Source: Hofstenia miamia
Lineage: Eukaryota > Xenacoelomorpha > Acoela > Hofsteniidae
DNA: 63,048 nt
Direction: 5' to 3'
Assembly (NCBI GenBank): GCA_900660155.1
Contig: CABFPE010000029.1
Span: 585,045-648,092, forward strand
Every line of letters begins with the position of its first letter. The first letter of the stretch is position 1. Positions 13,001 to 22,254 of this stretch are shown in pieces. Below the pieces are notes generated by a model that was not told where the DNA came from, made no database searches, and was given only the letters and a program-made list of their open reading frames with translations. The translations under genes were made by a program, and so were the position numbers.

Positions 13001-16000
13001 AAATGATGATTGAGCCTACTTCTGATATGGAATTTACAAGTAGACCCGTTAGCAGATCATATAGAGCTCGACTATTTCAGATGAAGATTTCAATATTCTT
13101 TTCAATGTTATACGTGAGAATTTAGTTGAGTGCGACCCTAAGACATTTGACGACGCTATGAAGTCACCGCGTCATGATCAATGGACAGAAGCAATGAAAA
13201 ATGAGCACAAAACATTTGAATTGTTTGATAAACCTTCTAATGAGCCCATCATCAAAGGCAAATGGGCTTATGTCACTAAACGTAATTCTGATGGTACAAT
13301 TCTAAAGCATAAAGCAAGATATGTAGCTAAGGGTTTCTCACAGTTCTATGGGGAAACTATTCTGACACGTTTTCTCCTACTGTATCACACATTACAATCC
13401 AAAAAATGCTTGCTCTTGCTGCAAGACATATGATGATACGCCAAATTGATGTCCATACAGCCTTTTTGCATTCACAAGTTGGTGAAGTGATCTATGTGAA
13501 ACAACCCAAAGGCTTCATTCAGGAGGGGAATGAGAATAAAGTGTGGAAACTTAAAAAGTGCTTATATGGTCTAAGGCAGGCTAGCAGAGAATGGTATCTT
13601 CATTTATCTGAAATTTTAGAAAATCAATTAGATTTTTGAAAATCGGAGCAAGATCCTTGTTTATTTTATAAGAGAAATGATGAACATCAATATATTTTAT
13701 GTTGGGTTGATGAAATTTTAATTTTCGCACTAAATGAGAATGAAGCCAGCAAAGTGGTTGCAAATATTAAAGCATTCATTAAAATTATAGATCAAGGAAA
13801 AGTAAACAACTTTCTGGGAATGCAATTTAATCAAACAAAGGACAAGATTTCAGTATCACAAAAAGCGTATATTGAAAGAATGCTATTAACTTGGAATATG
13901 GCTGAATGTAAGCCAGTAAAAGATCTAATATCTTCTCATGTTTTGTCAACTGATAGTGATCCGTTTGATAAAACATTGTATCAAGTTGATTGGTTCTTTA
14001 CTTTATTTATCTGTGTGTACTAGACCTGATATTAGTTACGCAGTCAACAGCTTAGCTCAGTTTAATGAAAACCCTACAAAGAGCAACTTTCTCTCTGCCA
14101 AATGAATATTACGTTACTTAAGTGGAACCAAACATTTCGAATTAACTTTTTTTCGGTTGCAATGGTAATATAAAATTACACTCTTTTGCGGATTCGGATT
14201 GGGGATCAAATGAAGATCGAAAATCGATTACGAGATTAGTTATAAAAATTAATGAAGATGATTCCCCAATTGTGTGGAGATAATCTGAACAACGATTGAT
14301 ATCTTTATCAAAATGTGAAGCAGAGTATATTGCTTTGACAACATGTATACAAGAAACCAAGTTTGCTACACATTTATTGGAAATCATTAAAATTCGTTCG
14401 GCTATTCCTCACTTCAAAACAGATAGTCAAGCGGCAATGGAATTAATCAAAAATCCTATTATATCACAAAGGTCTAAACACATTGACATCAAGTATCATT
14501 TTTGCAGATCTTATTTCAAAAATGGTGAAGGAGTTCTCAATTACCTCCCAACTGATGAAAAATTGGCAGACCCTTTCACCAAGCCCTTGATTGGCAACAA
14601 TTTGGTGTCAGGGGTGTTTAAGCACTCACAGAATTGAGGAGGGGTGTTGGAAAACAAAGAACGCTAATATTGTTTGTGTATATTTACAAATGATTGCATG
14701 AGAACGTCAACATTTATTTTCTTTTTACTGTTGTAAATCAATTCTTTCCGTGTATCTTAAATAAAGTTTCTTTGTTCTACCATTACCATAACTAATAGAA
14801 ACCCAACACTTATTTTCCAACTTTCTATAAAATTGAAACATTTGAAAAAAACATTTCAAAAGAACATTGCAAAAACACATGTTTAAAATATTGTTTTGAA
14901 CAGTATTTAAAAGACCACATGGTTTAAACCTGTCAGTTGTGCATGTGTCTTACACCTAATTATTCATAAAAATATAAAATATCCTATCTATAAATTTCCA
15001 TTTGGTGAAATGTCAACCAAACTTTGAAGCTAATGGAAAACAAAATGTTAAAGCTTGGTTGATTAACATGCTCAAACACGGATGATATAGCTTTTAGTTC
15101 AAACTTAGATAAATTGTCTTAATAGAAAAAGTTGGGACATTTTCCGAACAATAAATAAATGCCAGACTGATTGGAACAAATGTTATCATTGTGCTTTAAA
15201 AAAATGAGATAAATTGAAAATTTCCAGGAACTAAAGGAACTTCAAGGCAGTAACTTTGAATTTCCAGGCCGATTTCGAGGCAGAGCGGACACTCTGAAAT
15301 ATGTATTTAGTTAAAACGGATGAAATTAAAATAGATTTGTTAACAATTCATGCAATTTAATAATAGCATGAAGTGGATATCAATTTCATTTATTGTATCG
15401 GAAGGAGACATTATAAAAAAATCTTGGATTACTAAAACCTATAATTCCATTAATGGTTAAATGTTGATATCAAGAATGTATTTATTTCTGTAAATAAACT
15501 AATTTTGGGAAATTGGCGCCTCTATTGGTTAATTTGATTCCAGGCAATGGTGAAAATTTGTCTTTATATTTAGTCCTATACCAGAAGCAATTGAGAGTAT
15601 TAACTACTATTTAAAATCTTCCCAAAGACTCAGGTATAAAGTACACAGGACGCAAAACTAACCCAACTGTTTGCCTTCATATAGATATATCACGTAAGCC
15701 CTGTGTGAAAAGGAAAATTTGACTCAGGATATAAGGTCTTGCACAATTCGAAATTTCTGATGATGCAGTTAAATTTCACAATTTCATTCAAGGCATTATA
15801 AATAATTTTATCATACCAAAATTCAGGACATATATACCCATATTTCAATTCAGTATGAAGAACTAGATTAATTGCGAACCGCAATTTCATCATTCAGAAT
15901 ATTAAAAACAAAATTTTCATTCATTTTGTGGTAGACTATGTCCTAAATAAAATATTAAAAGCGATGTCAGCCCCAGGTTAGAACTAGATTTAAAACTCGA

Positions 16001-19000
16001 AAATTTAACACAATTTAGGCAAGATTCCGGTAAAACTCCATATTACGTAATTCAGATTTTACTGAATAAATTATTAATTTTGAAATACCTTAGGAGACGC
16101 TGTTTCTGAAATAACATTAGTTTCTTTACGTTTTCTTGTACGTTTCTTGGGTTCAGATGTGGCATCAGTAGCATTTTTGCTAGAAACCTCATCCAAATGC
16201 TTGTCTAAAAATCCTAAAATTTTATCTGTATCAACCAAGTCAGAATCCTAAAAACGAGTCAAATTCCATTTAACATGTATAATAAATTACTTCGTCCTCT
16301 TCAACATCACCAGCAATTTTTTCAAATCGACTATCAGACTCCTCAGTTTTCTTCCGAGCTGCCTTACCTTTAGGCACCGGCAAAACTTTCACATTTACAG
16401 TTCCTCCCCCTGATTCTTTTTTCCACTCTTCAAATGCTTCAGTAACAGCACTAGCGAATTTTTGCGATGCTCCTGCAGTTTTGTTGCGTGCTAAATTTTC
16501 TTCCCAAGGTTCAATTTGTTCAAAGTCAACCCAGTCGCTAAAGTGAGGATTACAGATCAAGTTAAATTTATAGTTTTCAAAAAATAATTTTTCATAGAAA
16601 TTAATACTTTTTCTGGTGTGCAATAAGAAAATCGCCTATTTCAAACTATACCTGTTTTCAGCATTAAAAAACACTTAATTTTTTTAAAAGCTTTCCAACA
16701 TAAACAGCAACACAAAGAGTTTATGCACCTTTATGACAGTTAAACAGAATAAAATTTTAAAATAAAATACCCTAACAATACTATAAATATTAATAAGAAC
16801 AGGAAGAGCATTTGCAATATATTTGCAACAAAAGAGGACCAGATTAAGGAGTAGAGAGAAGACTTCAATTTAGTTTAAGTGATGAGTAGTAATCAGGTAG
16901 TTAGCAATAAGAAAAATGCTAATGAAGAAAGCATTTTGTGAGCGAGCTTTGTGGATGCGTGCTTAATGAAGAAAATATTCTCCAGGAATATTAGAGGTGA
17001 ATTTGAGAGAATGAAAAATTCACACAATATTCGATTTTTACGCGATGTAGGGTTACGCATGAAAACAAAAATGTATTTGGAAATGGGAACTCAGCGTTTT
17101 TACACTAAAATATATCATTTATAACTAAATACATTGATAGCACATAAAAGGATACGAGATTAGATTTTTGCAGGTTGTGTAATCCACCACCTAAAGTTGT
17201 GCTTAATTGTGACATAAATCATGGAGTTTCTCCAAACTAATAAAGCAAATTTACAATGAATACGCTCAGAACCAATGCAACATAATCGTCTAAGGAAAGG
17301 TGTAATATTTTGTGACGTTTTGGTGTGTACAGAAATCTGAGCGAAATTTTGCACAACTGACAATATATGAATGAGTAACGGATTTTCGATGAATAAAAAT
17401 CAATTTAAATTAACGACATTTATGTTTCTCCTCAAGTTTTAAAAGATTATATTTTTAAGCTGCTTACAAATAATGAATGAACAGCGGAGAAAAATTGATA
17501 ATGACATAAAATATTACGTCCTCATCGGTCAAATCATGCAATCACTAAATATTTCAGTGAAATTGCTATTTCTAGATCAACTGTCTACAACATACTTAAG
17601 AAATATAACGAAACTGATAGTGTGAGACGGGTTAGCGAATCTGGAATGACTAATGAAAAGTTAACACTGCAATGGAAAGAAATCGTGCGTGATGAACTGA
17701 ACAAAAGTAGTACATCACAGCGTTATTATGATAATAAATATGCTTTTCAGTCATGAATAAAATATTGAAAAGCCTAAACCATATGCCACAACGAAACAGC
17801 AGATGCACACTGCACTCGACAGAATTTTTCGTCTCTTGTGAAGTGGATCCACATCAATCGTCATAGGTGGTAAATCGTATTTCACAACAAGAAATAATAT
17901 TTCTGAAAATTACTTTTATTCTGCAAGGGCTTTGGTCAGGCCCGTGGCTTGCATTTGACATTTAGGGGGGCCATGGCCCCGCAAATTTCAATAAATTAAT
18001 GATAGTTTTACTCATATGAAATAGTTTCACACTTTTTCATTGAATTTTTAAATAGAATGGCATTAGTATTATACATATTTCAACTAAAACATATTCACTC
18101 TAACTTAGTTACAGAATATTAGAGTTAATGCTATGGAGTTTTGTATCCAGGATGCCAAGAGGAAGGGGGCGAAGTGGCCCAACACGGAGGGCAATGCCCC
18201 CCTGGCCCTCCCCTAGCCACGGCCCTGGCTTTGGTGATTCCCTTGATGAAAGAAAATTTAGGTTGGATCGCAATCAGTGAATATGCATTTCAAAGTCATA
18301 ATTTTGTTTGTTATCCACAGGCTATTACGAAAAAGGTGTACAGCACTTAATGCACTGAATAACCACAACGCGACCAAATAAATGGATATAAACAGGGTTA
18401 TAGCTAGACAAATCTGAGTGCCGGACGTTGATGACAAACATACACCTCTCCCACAAAAGTGCTTAATTTTCAGCCACCATATTTTCATAATAATAGCATT
18501 TTATTCCAACATTTTGATAGGTTTAGCTTTGCGTTAATTTAAATAACCCAAATAACATTTTCGAAAACATTGGATTCGAAAAGTGCTAAGTCTAGGCCGG
18601 GCACAATGACCGGCGCGAACCACCGTAATAAACACTGGATATCAATGTAAAGTGCAGATATTCGCAGAAACGTCATTAGCAAATATTCCTACATCAGCCT
18701 CTAAAGAGAGGGTACGTTGGTAGTCTACAGTTAAAGTCGCTATTTTACTTTAGAGGACTAACTTGGAATAATTGAACTCTAACCCTAACCCCAATCCCTC
18801 ACCCAAAACTTTAACGGTTAGAGTGTAATACCTATTTTATGACGTCACTTGAACTGGTTCCTCTAAAGTAAAATAACGCCCAGTTAAATATAGTCTATAA
18901 GAACAATTATATCAATATCATATCGTTAGCAATGATTTCTATCTCAGCAACATAAACGAGGAACAGAAGAGAAACGAACTGCACTCTAATAAAATCCATG

Positions 19001-21024
19001 AGGAAAAATACAATACAATATATTTCTTCAAACAATTAGAAAACTAAAACAAAAAAGATGGAATGGAAATACGCATTTGTCTGCAAATGGACGTCATATG
19101 GACAATAGTTAACCCTCTAACTACCAGGATCATCTTGTGCACCAGTGGGTCAATTTGACCCAAGCGTTAGGAAATGTACTGTTGTGGTTAAAATAATGGC
19201 ATATACGCGGTTTGACGAATTCAACGTAAATGATAACTAATAAAAGAACGTTTTAAAATTTAAACTAAGCTACTAGTTTTGTTTAAGTGCCCTTATTTTG
19301 AAGTTTTATATGAAAAATTAACATTTCAAGTAGAAAACTTCTGTTGAAAAAATTCTTTAATGCATTTCGAATTGGAAAATGACATCATATACTAAATGTC
19401 TACAAATATTGGAAGCACACTGATGATGAATGGTCATTACACACTGGATCGTGGCATTTTGAGCACATCATTCGTGTTTTCCTGTCCTTCTTATTACCAC
19501 AAAGTTTGCACCTACAACATGACTCAAGAACTTCATGTGAACATTCTGCTGACTGACTGACAGCCGCTACTCATGCATTTCATGTGACATGAACATCATC
19601 AAGATTGATTAGGAGTCGTGCAAGATGAATTAGGAATAGCCGGCATTGATGACTTCAAGCAGAGTTCCATCCAGGATGAAGATTGATGAAAACTTCGTAA
19701 GAATTGTAAAATGCTGTGTCCATCATATTGAAAAAAAGACACATTGGCCATCGCCTTGTCCTTCTTTTGCAAATGTATGCACGGACCACCTGGTCCAAGG
19801 TATCCACTCGTGATTTCCTATGATTATAATCAATAATCATGATGAACAATCAGACGAATCATATGAGAAGATATGAAACTATCGAAAATATCATCGGCTG
19901 TTGCGCAAGACTGGCGAATTTGTTTCGAGGGTCCAGGATGTAACCGAAAAATATTTGATGCTTGAGCGCGCCCAGTCTGGGGAAAAGAGGCTTTCTTCCA
20001 ATGTACTAAGCAATTTTTCGATACCATTTCATCATTAGAAGGCCTACTGACGCGTGATAATACGGTATTATCATCTTCATTTGAGCTTGAGCCATCATCG
20101 TCGGTCAAAGGTTGCAAAAGCCCTTCAGGCTCAGAGTCACTGCCAATGGCATCTTCATCAGTCCCACTTTCACTCATGTCCAAAATGCGACATAAAGCAG
20201 CTTCAGCTGTAATCCGACGGCTTCTTTGCATGGTTGCGCTTGTTGTGTGAATGATCACTTGAGACTGCAGTCAGTTATAAAAGCTGTCTTGTGTGTAGGG
20301 AAATCTTGATTGATGTATTGCCAAATCAAGTGATACCTTAGCATTGAAGCTAAATAGGGTAGGTGAATGCAGTTGTGAAATGTTATGAATACAACCATGT
20401 GAAACAATGAGAAGCAGGCAGGCCGAAACAGATGTGAGAGGAAAACAACTGAGAATGAATTTGATGAAAACAAGTATGGGTCAAAATGACCCACGTGGTA
20501 TGCAGTGTGCACTGAAAATAAAATTACAGATAAAACGCATACAGAGCTTTCAATGAGCTTCACATTTTGCATATGATATCTCTCCCTAAAAGAGTAAAAG
20601 TCAAGCACTTTCAACCTTCTGTGAAAATATTCATGAAAATGCTCAGTAAATGAAAATCAGTTTCTGGGTCAATTTGACCCATTGGTAGTTAGAGGGTTAA
20701 AATGAAAGATGGAATCAAAACTTATATTACATTAAAGCTCGGAAAAACATAACTATAGTAGCATTTTTATGATTGATTTCTTGAAAATTAGTGATATAAG
20801 TGACTACCTTCGTAAAAGTATTAATTTCATTGAAAATGATCTAAGCTTAAATTAATGCGATTATTGCAATGTACGTACAATTTATTGGTTCCATAAAAAT
20901 ATAGCCAATAATTATCACCAAGAGGTTTAGCTGGAATGTGATCTGTTTTTTGTGCAACCTTTGCAGGCCATGCAACTGCTTTCTTGGTTTGTTTCGCCCA
21001 AACAAATGTGTTTTGCTGATACAT
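7015..21024 (-). CDS. GLYR1: GLYR1 / N-PAC: PWWP-domain, dehydrogenase-like nucleosome protein (11 exons)
   Basis: Exons on the minus strand: 21024-20879, 16537-16291, 16247-16089, 8958-8899, 8852-8700, 8362-8252, 8204-8103, 8059-7897, 7739-7560, 7261-7131, 7089-7015 (stop TAG). All junctions are GT-AG, the phases agree, and the total is 1527 nt or 508 residues (human about 550). Residues 1-75 form the PWWP fold (FVWAKQTKKAVAWPAKV, then FYGTNKFDWVDFEQIEPW). Residues 80-205 are a charged linker with KKRTRKRK. Residues 220-505 are the Rossmann and helical dehydrogenase fold, with FIGLGNIG at 225-232 and the C-terminus DNDVAAVYKAACL. The family binds H3K36me3 chromatin and helps Pol II and LSD2 act in gene bodies; that role is inferred by homology. 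The catalytic Lys position holds Gln390. Introns are 41-337 bp except two of 4.3 and 7.1 kb, both filled with transposons. Confidence 0.9.
8959..10879. other. GLYR1 intron 3, part before the copia insertion
   Basis: AT-rich intron sequence. A plus-strand frame at 9885-10124 and a short cysteine-containing peptide near 10590-10730 (KHCTTCNAYLDD) have no family I can name and are broken by stops nearby. I see no further structure. Confidence 0.4.
10875..10879 (+). repeat. Copia target-site duplication, left (GAAAC)
   Basis: GAAAC sits immediately before the LTR start TGTTGGAA. The same five bases follow the other end at 14798-14802. Five bases is the usual duplication size for copia elements. 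Confidence 0.85.
10880..10917 (+). repeat. Copia 5' LTR, shrunken to 38 bp
   Basis: It starts TGTTGGAA and ends with TGTTCTACCATTACCATAACTAATA, matching the first 8 and last 25 bases of the 3' LTR (14646-14797, 152 bp). The middle, including the AATAAA signal, is replaced by a few bases (TTCGT). The shared ends prove the boundaries. The internal loss removes the promoter region, so the copy is unlikely to be expressed from its own LTR. Confidence 0.8.
10918..10931 (+). other. Copia primer-binding site
   Basis: GGTTATGGGCCCAG directly follows the LTR end. The same sequence follows the 5' LTR in Drosophila copia (known from the family), where an internally cleaved initiator tRNA-Met primes minus-strand DNA. 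Confidence 0.8.
10922..11784 (+). pseudogene. Copia Gag, zinc knuckle and start of protease (broken)
   Basis: The first block (10922-11296) is a copia Gag N-terminus (MENNAEKKLLIFDGNMESYL, then WNYLSGNYGKAKTSQIQQLW). A stop at 11294 and frame loss separate it from a second block (11449-11784) carrying the nucleic-acid-binding knuckle CKNCGRTNHHTAIC (pattern CX2CX4HX4C) and the aspartic protease start FIFDSGYTDHI. A stop follows at 11782. Gag would coat the element RNA and protease would cut the polyprotein; neither can be made intact here. Confidence 0.85.
11863..12831 (+). pseudogene. Copia protease end and integrase (broken)
   Basis: After a short protease remnant (FDFSLISIRKLIEY, 11920-11970) comes integrase. 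The HHCC zinc domain runs WHQRFGHVGF ... VCEQCFLNKA (12107-12235). The catalytic core follows with HSDICDRF, the second Asp in LRSDNGKEY (12470-12500) and a degraded DDE helix in SPFQNEVPERYWRALTQ. The expected NGVAER-type motif reads NEVPER. A stop after MLT (12627) and a frame change at 12830 break it. Confidence 0.85.
13158..14637 (+). pseudogene. Copia reverse transcriptase and RNase H (broken)
   Basis: The reverse transcriptase begins MKSPRHDQWTEAMKNE and WAYVTKRNSDGTILKHKAR (13158-13320). It continues with QIDVHTAFLHSQV, CLYGLRQASREWY (13440-13600), the catalytic box as WVDEILIF (usually VDD) near 13705, and NNFLGMQF. RNase H follows with LSKCEAEYIALTTC and LADPFTKPL (14300-14600). At least four breaks occur: a frameshift near 13400, a stop at 13637, frame changes near 14020 and a stop at 14281. 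The altered catalytic box alone would probably kill activity. Confidence 0.88.
14646..14797 (+). repeat. Copia 3' LTR (152 bp) with poly(A) signal
   Basis: It starts TGTTGGAAAACAAAG just after the purine tract and ends ACTAATA before the target duplication GAAAC. It holds an AATAAA signal at 14759. It is short for a copia LTR and ends TG...TA rather than TG...CA. Confidence 0.85.
14803..16088. other. GLYR1 intron 3, part after the copia insertion
   Basis: AT-rich, with many stops in all frames. The minus frame at 15690-15893 has no family motif. I see no repeats with clear ends. Confidence 0.4.
17155..17375 (-). pseudogene. LINE reverse transcriptase C-terminal relic
   Basis: The minus frame contains ITPFLRRLCCIGSERIHCKF followed by ALLVWRNS. 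This resembles the 'thumb/connection' signature of Rex/L2/CR1 LINEs (ITP.LR.LHWLPV..RI.FK.ALL..). Only about 60 residues remain. It lies in GLYR1 intron 1. No other LINE part is seen beside it. Confidence 0.4.
17480..18360 (+). pseudogene. Tc1/mariner-like transposase relic, split by a hAT MITE
   Basis: A helix-turn-helix segment reads RSTVYNILKKYNETDSVRRV (about 17570-17630). Further on are NEKLTLQWKEIVRDELNKSS (17650-17710) and KSYFTTRNNISENYFYS (17870-17925), a degraded form of the first catalytic Asp region (normally DDESYF). After the nested MITE the frame resumes with LGWIAISEYAF (18260-18295), like the mariner VW.AIS motif. Stops and frameshifts are frequent. The family call rests on these four short blocks. 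Confidence 0.55.
17929..18235. mobile_element. hAT-type MITE with 8-bp target duplication
   Basis: The element proper is 17937-18227 (291 bp). Termini CAGGCCCGTGGCT and, inverted, CAGGGCCGTGGCT match at 12 of 13 bases. The 8-bp duplication GCTTTGGT flanks it at 17929-17936 and 18228-18235. An 8-bp duplication with CAG ends is diagnostic of the hAT superfamily. It has GC-rich subtermini (GGGGGGCCATGGCCCC) and no coding sequence. It sits inside the mariner-like relic, so it is younger than that element. Confidence 0.85.
18731..18887. mobile_element. Small TTAA-flanked MITE
   Basis: Inverted termini share TATTTTACTTTAGAGGA (18740-18757) and its complement TCCTCTAAAGTAAAATA (18859-18875). TTAA stands at 18731-18734 and 18884-18887, as expected for piggyBac-type insertion. 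It is about 150 bp, non-coding, and contains a TGACGTCA palindrome near 18840. Confidence 0.65.
19109..20700 (-). mobile_element. Internally deleted piggyBac element with both ends
   Basis: TTAA target sites stand at 19109-19112 and 20697-20700. Each end starts CCCTCTAACTACCA, and both have the palindrome GGGTCAA(A/T)TTGACCC just inside. The 1.6-kb element carries two ends of a piggyBac transposase on the minus strand, with the catalytic core missing between them. It lies in GLYR1 intron 1. Confidence 0.9.
19430..20258 (-). pseudogene. piggyBac transposase, N- and C-terminal parts with core deleted
   Basis: The N-terminal 142-codon frame (20258-19830) has an acidic stretch (SESGTDEDAIGSDSEPEG) typical of piggyBac N-termini, then TGRAQASNIFRLHPGPS. 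At about 19849-19830 it changes frame into the C-terminal part: NHRKSRVDTLDQVVRAY and RRTRRWPMCLFFNMMDTAFY (19820-19700). A cysteine-rich tail follows (CKLCGNKKDRKTRMMCSKCH, about 19510-19450). The DDD catalytic core is absent, so it cannot cut DNA. The intact ends could still be moved by a full-length relative. Confidence 0.85.
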
Positions 21025-21031
21025 CTAAAAT
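21022..21031 (-). promoter_or_regulatory. GLYR1: 3' splice acceptor directly before the GLYR1 start codon
   Basis: Reading the minus strand, ATTTATTTTAG abuts ATG at 21024. This ATG opens the PWWP frame (MYQQNTFVWAK). An acceptor with no 5'UTR between it and the start fits a spliced-leader trans-splice site or a 5'UTR intron. An upstream coding exon that simply has Met at its junction cannot be excluded. Confidence 0.5.
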
Positions 21032-21800
21032 AAATGTAAGCTGTTACCGATTTCGTGAATGTTAAATGGTAAAATAAGAAGATAATAACAGCATGTTCCA
21101 AATTTATTATTATATTGAATAAATCGCTCAGAAATAAAGTGATTTCTTAGACACATAACAATAATAAAATTTAAATAAATTTGACGCATAAATTGTAGCA
21201 ATCTAGCCTAAAATTAAATTAAAAAAAGATAACATTTAAATGATTGTAACAATTGTCTCTTTTATGCATTATACACAATGAAGAAAAGACATTAACTAAC
21301 ATCGATGAGATTCAGAAAATAGAATTTGAAACACAATTCCAAGAACACTGTAATCCAGTTCCATTTCCCTGTATATATATATACATTATTAGTTAGCCAA
21401 GTGAAATAACATAGGGTAAAACTTTGGACCACCCTGTCATTCTTGTCATTCTATAAGGATAAAAGTAAAAATAGCCAATTGCTTATAGATAAATACATTA
21501 ATTCAACAAATGGGATTGACCTATGCAAAATAGCATGAGATTAAATATTACTCCCAGGAAATATTAATAATCAGGTGTTATTGAATTTAAGGTATCATAA
21601 TGAATTTGATAATCATTTAGAAGATTGCCTAAGAAGAAGTGATAATGAATGAAATTTATAGCTATATGAAAATCTTGAAATAATTGAGCAGACTGCATAT
21701 TGGTGGTATTGATTATAAAACCTTCTTTAATAAGAGGAACTACAAATTGTATTTATTAACTATTTGGCAATTACACATTTATTCTTCATAATTTCTTTAA
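21025..21800. other. GLYR1: Upstream flank of GLYR1
   Basis: This should hold the GLYR1 promoter or a leader intron. It is AT-rich. A TA microsatellite lies at 21373-21387. No further exon, TATA context or CpG cluster is clear by eye. Confidence 0.35.
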
Positions 21801-21802
21801 AT

Positions 21803-22254
21803 AGGGGACTTTCACCCAAAATTGAAGCTTGTCAGAATGCTATAATATTGCTGAATAATCAATAGAAAAGGTCTATAGCAAGCGACTAGGGCATAAAAAA
21901 TATTTTTAAAATATTTAGAATTTAACTTAACATTTTGTTACGTCAGAAGACCTAATTGAAAATTTTCCATATGTATTTAAACAGTATGGTATGGATAAAA
22001 CCCACCAAATTTGGATTACTTTAAAAACTAAATGTTAACATAGTAAAAAAACTTTTATAAAAAAACCTCAAAATTTCGTGGGAAGTTTCATTTAGTTCCT
22101 TAGACGTCATTCCAGAAGTTAGAGTTTAATACTGAATGTCTCAAAGATGAATAATATTGAAACCCTGGTTGCCTACTATACGAAATTTTCTATTGATTAT
22201 TCATCTATATAGTAGCATTTTAGCAGTTTTTGATTTTGGGTGAAAGCCCCCATT
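21803..22254. mobile_element. Inverted-repeat MITE, about 450 bp, with 65-70-bp termini
   Basis: The left end AGGGGACTTTCACCCAAAAT mirrors the right end, whose complement reads TGGGGGCTTTCACCCAAAAT. The match continues with gaps to GAATAATCAATAGAAAA on both sides (21856-21872 and 22188-22204). The interior is non-coding. No clear target duplication beyond a possible 2-bp one. It carries no transposase, so the superfamily is open. Confidence 0.7.

Larger units (their letters stand above)
10880..14797 (+). mobile_element. Copia-type LTR retrotransposon, complete ends, broken coding
   Basis: This 3.9-kb element lies antisense in GLYR1 intron 3. Order: shrunken 5' LTR, primer site GGTTATGGGCCCAG (10918-10931), Gag, zinc knuckle, protease, integrase, reverse transcriptase, RNase H, purine tract GAGGAGGGG (14636-14644), 3' LTR. 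The primer site is the one known from Drosophila copia, which pairs with an internal part of initiator tRNA-Met. Integrase before reverse transcriptase is the copia (not gypsy) order. The coding frame is cut by several stops and frameshifts, so this is a dead copy. The flanking GAAAC duplication shows it arrived by ordinary integration. Confidence 0.92.

Noticed and set aside
16270..16623. Taking the 117-codon minus frame starting MHTRKSINFY as a complete small gene
   Set aside because: The first 28 residues are intron; the acceptor at 16538 and the donor at 16290 show it is GLYR1 exon 2.
18141..18488. GC-rich frames of 69-76 codons with Pro/Gly-rich sequence
   Set aside because: They run across the end of a hAT MITE into mariner-like debris; composition, not coding, explains them.
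20827..21101. Two overlapping minus frames near the GLYR1 start
   Set aside because: Only the frame with FVWAKQTKKAVAWPAKV fits the PWWP domain and splices in phase to 16537; the other is a shadow.
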